Shown here piece after piece: positions 62,055 to 64,000 of a stretch of DNA of 64,000 nt. The first letter of the stretch is position 1. Every line of letters starts with the position of its first letter. Location of the stretch: assembly GCF_947497025.1 (NCBI RefSeq), contig NZ_CANMFC010000003.1:248001-312000 (forward strand). Reading direction: 5' to 3'. Below the pieces are notes generated by a model. It worked only from the letters and a program-made list of their open reading frames with translations, was not told the DNA's origin and searched no databases. A program made the position numbers and the translations under genes. This DNA is from an uncultured Kushneria sp. GTDB lineage: Bacteria; Pseudomonadota; Gammaproteobacteria; Pseudomonadales; Halomonadaceae.

Positions 62055-62699
62055 TTAAAGGCTGTTACCGTCACCACCCCGGATGACACCGACGCCAACG
62101 CCTTCGATGTCCAGACTCTGGCGCGTTAGATCAATTGTAATGGGTTCGAAATCGGGGTTTTCAGCAATCAGGCTAACGATGCTGCCCTGGCGCTTGAAGC
62201 GCTTGACCGTCACATCGTCTCCCAGTCGTGCCACCACAACCTGCCCGTCACGGGCATCATGTGTGCGATGGACGGCCAGAAGATCGCCATCAAGAATACC
62301 GGCATCACGCATGGAAAGACCGCGAACTCGAAGCAGATAATCGGCGCCCGGATTGAAAAAATCGGCCGGCATCGGGCAATAGCGTGAGATGTGTTCGGCG
62401 GCAAGGATCGGACTGCCGGCCGCCACTTCCCCAATGACGGGCAGACCTGTGATGACGTTTTCCTGTTCCTGAGCGACCTGCACCTGAGCAGAAAGACGAA
62501 TGCCGCGTGATGTTCCAGGGATCATCTCGATGACACCCTTTTTGCGCAGGGCGCGCAGATGCTCTTCAGCGGCGTTGGGTGAGCGAAACCCCAGGGCGCC
62601 GGCAATTTCGGCACGCGTGGGCGGGTAGCCGAGTTCACTGATGGTCCTGGCAATGAAATCGAATACGGCCTGTTGGCGTGCGGTCAACGGTCGTGTCAT
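62055..62699 (-). CDS. lexA: LexA repressor
   Basis: [70 protein letters not shown]24 peptidase C-terminal domain. Confidence 0.98.
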   Translation of the reverse strand: MTRPLTARQQAVFDFIARTISELGYPPTRAEIAGALGFRSPNAAEEHLRALRKKGVIEMIPGTSRGIRLSAQVQVAQEQENVITGLPVIGEVAAGSPILAAEHISRYCPMPADFFNPGADYLLRVRGLSMRDAGILDGDLLAVHRTHDARDGQVVVARLGDDVTVKRFKRQGSIVSLIAENPDFEPITIDLTRQSLDIEGVGVGVIRGGDGNSL

Positions 62700-62711
62700 G
62701 TGCAGTGGCCA

Positions 62712-62744
62712 TTGTTGATGTATACAGTATGTGATTGTATCCAG
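62712..62744 (-). promoter_or_regulatory. Two adjacent candidate LexA (SOS) boxes upstream of lexA
   Basis: Minus-strand CTGTATACATCAACAA (62727-62712; 12/16 to CTGTATATATATACAG) and CTGGATACAATCACAT (62744-62729; 10/16). Confidence 0.55.
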
Positions 62745-62864
62745 TCATCAGGTCAATGCAAGCGCTTCGATACTGTCTCCGGTGCAGGTGGCGGCGACCA
62801 ATGGTGATACCATCGCTGTCTGATCTGCACGTTTTATTTTCATGACAGAGAACTGATATTTTCC

Positions 62865-63575
62865 ATGGTGCCATCCGATACCGTGACCCGAATCCTTGAT
62901 GCGGCTGAAGTACTGTTTGCAGAATATGGCTTTTCCGAAACTTCGCTGCGGCGAATCACCGGTCGCGCCGAAGTCAATCTGGCCGCTGTCAACTATCATT
63001 TTGGCTCCAAGCAGGCCCTGATACAGGCGGTGTTTTTCCGATATCTGGACCCTTTCAGTGCGGATCTCCATCAACGACTGGATGTGCTCGAGACAGACGA
63101 GGCGAAAGCATCAGACCTTGATGGGCTGCTCGATACGCTTTTTGGCAGCGTTCTGGAAATGCCCTCCGAAAGTCATGACCTCAGAACCTTCATGAAGCTT
63201 CTGGGGCTTGCCTATTCGCAGGCCCAGCGCCATCTTCGCGATGAGCTTCGCAGCCGTTATGGCGATATCTTTTCGCGCTTTTTGAAGCTTCTCAGGCAGG
63301 CGACCCCGGAACTGGCCAACGATGAACGCTTCTGGCGGCTGCATTTCATGCTGGGGTCGGTCATCTTTACGCTATCCGGTCTCAACACGCTGCGCGATAT
63401 CGCAGAGCATGACTATCATCAGCGCGTCACGATTCGAGAGCTGGCTCAACGATTGAAGCCGGTCGCGCTGCATGCCCTGCGTGCTCCGGTTAGTGATGTC
63501 GACTCTAGTACCATGCTGGATTCTCATCCGAGCAGCCATGTGATTTCCCATCCCAGAACAGGAACGCACTCATGA
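62865..63575 (+). CDS. psrA: TetR-family transcriptional regulator, PsrA-like
   Basis: VTRILDAAEVLFAEYGFSETSLRRITGRAEVNLAAVNYHFGSKQALIQAVFFRYLDPF; lexA-psrA-nagZ order as in Pseudomonas. Confidence 0.85.
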   Translation: MVPSDTVTRILDAAEVLFAEYGFSETSLRRITGRAEVNLAAVNYHFGSKQALIQAVFFRYLDPFSADLHQRLDVLETDEAKASDLDGLLDTLFGSVLEMPSESHDLRTFMKLLGLAYSQAQRHLRDELRSRYGDIFSRFLKLLRQATPELANDERFWRLHFMLGSVIFTLSGLNTLRDIAEHDYHQRVTIRELAQRLKPVALHALRAPVSDVDSSTMLDSHPSSHVISHPRTGTHS

Positions 63576-64000
63576 TCGACTCCCGGGCTGAAATCTTTGG
63601 TGGGCCTCTCATGTGTGACATTGAGGGCACGCATCTGAATGAAGAGGAGCGTGGCTGGCTGTCCGACCCCTGCGTGGGGGGTATCATCCTCTTTGCGCGT
63701 AATGTTGAGTCCCCCGAGCAGATGCGTCAGCTGTGTGATGACATTCGTCGATGTCGTTCGAACATCGTGATCGGCATTGACCAGGAAGGAGGGCGTGTTC
63801 AGCGTCTTCGCAATGGCGTTACCACTCTGCCGCCCATGGCGCGGCTGGGTCAGTACTATCGCCGGATGCCCGATGAAGCACTGGTGCTTGCCCGGGATAC
63901 CGGCTGGCTGCTGGCCATGGAAATGGCGGCCTGTGGTGCGGACTTTTCCTTTGCACCGGTGCTGGATCTAGACGATGCGCGCTGCCCGGCCATCGGCAAC
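63572..64000 (+). CDS. nagZ: Beta-N-acetylhexosaminidase NagZ (3' end cut by window)
   Basis: GGPLMCDIEGTHLNEEERGWLSDPCVGGIILFARNVESPEQMRQLCDDIR...IGIDQEGGRVQRL; ATGA overlap with psrA. Confidence 0.95.
   Translation, partial: MIDSRAEIFGGPLMCDIEGTHLNEEERGWLSDPCVGGIILFARNVESPEQMRQLCDDIRRCRSNIVIGIDQEGGRVQRLRNGVTTLPPMARLGQYYRRMPDEALVLARDTGWLLAMEMAACGADFSFAPVLDLDDARCPAIGN

Overview
The window is a gene-dense, roughly 60% G+C gammaproteobacterial chromosome segment. Protein content and gene order (lexA-psrA-nagZ, serS-cysG, mrdA-rodA-mltB-rlpA-dacA-lipBA, dusB-fis-purH) suggest Halomonadaceae or a Pseudomonas-like relative; this is inferred from recognised proteins only. About 55 protein genes are supported. 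They are mostly core functions: Cfa, ArgP, CobO, NupC, a BCCT transporter, a cation/H+ antiporter, a YdiJ-like FAD/Fe-S oxidoreductase, SerS, a CysG-like protein, ComF, SrkA, FolE, GabD, PurH, Fis, DusB, PrmA, AccBC, DsbD, Ppa, PPi-PFK, Mpl, a DedA-PAP2 fusion, ProA, NadD, RsfS, RlmH, PBP2/RodA, MltB, RlpA, DacA, LipBA, MsrPQ, Pyk, TopA, LexA, PsrA and partial NagZ. There is one tRNA-Leu(UAG). I saw no rRNA, CRISPR array, intact prophage, intact IS element or recognisable defence system. The only accessory-looking stretch is about 16.97-20.0 kb. It holds small hypothetical genes, a candidate structured sRNA, tRNA-Leu, what looks like a decayed tyrosine-integrase gene, and a secreted repeat protein. 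The most interesting unexplained signals are non-coding: the candidate sRNA at 18.34-18.46 kb, an inverted repeat that could sequester the gabD Shine-Dalgarno, tandem perfect hairpins before an InaA-like kinase gene, a leader hairpin upstream of a SIMPL-domain gene, and a multi-branched inverted repeat upstream of argP. No clear new multi-gene system was found.
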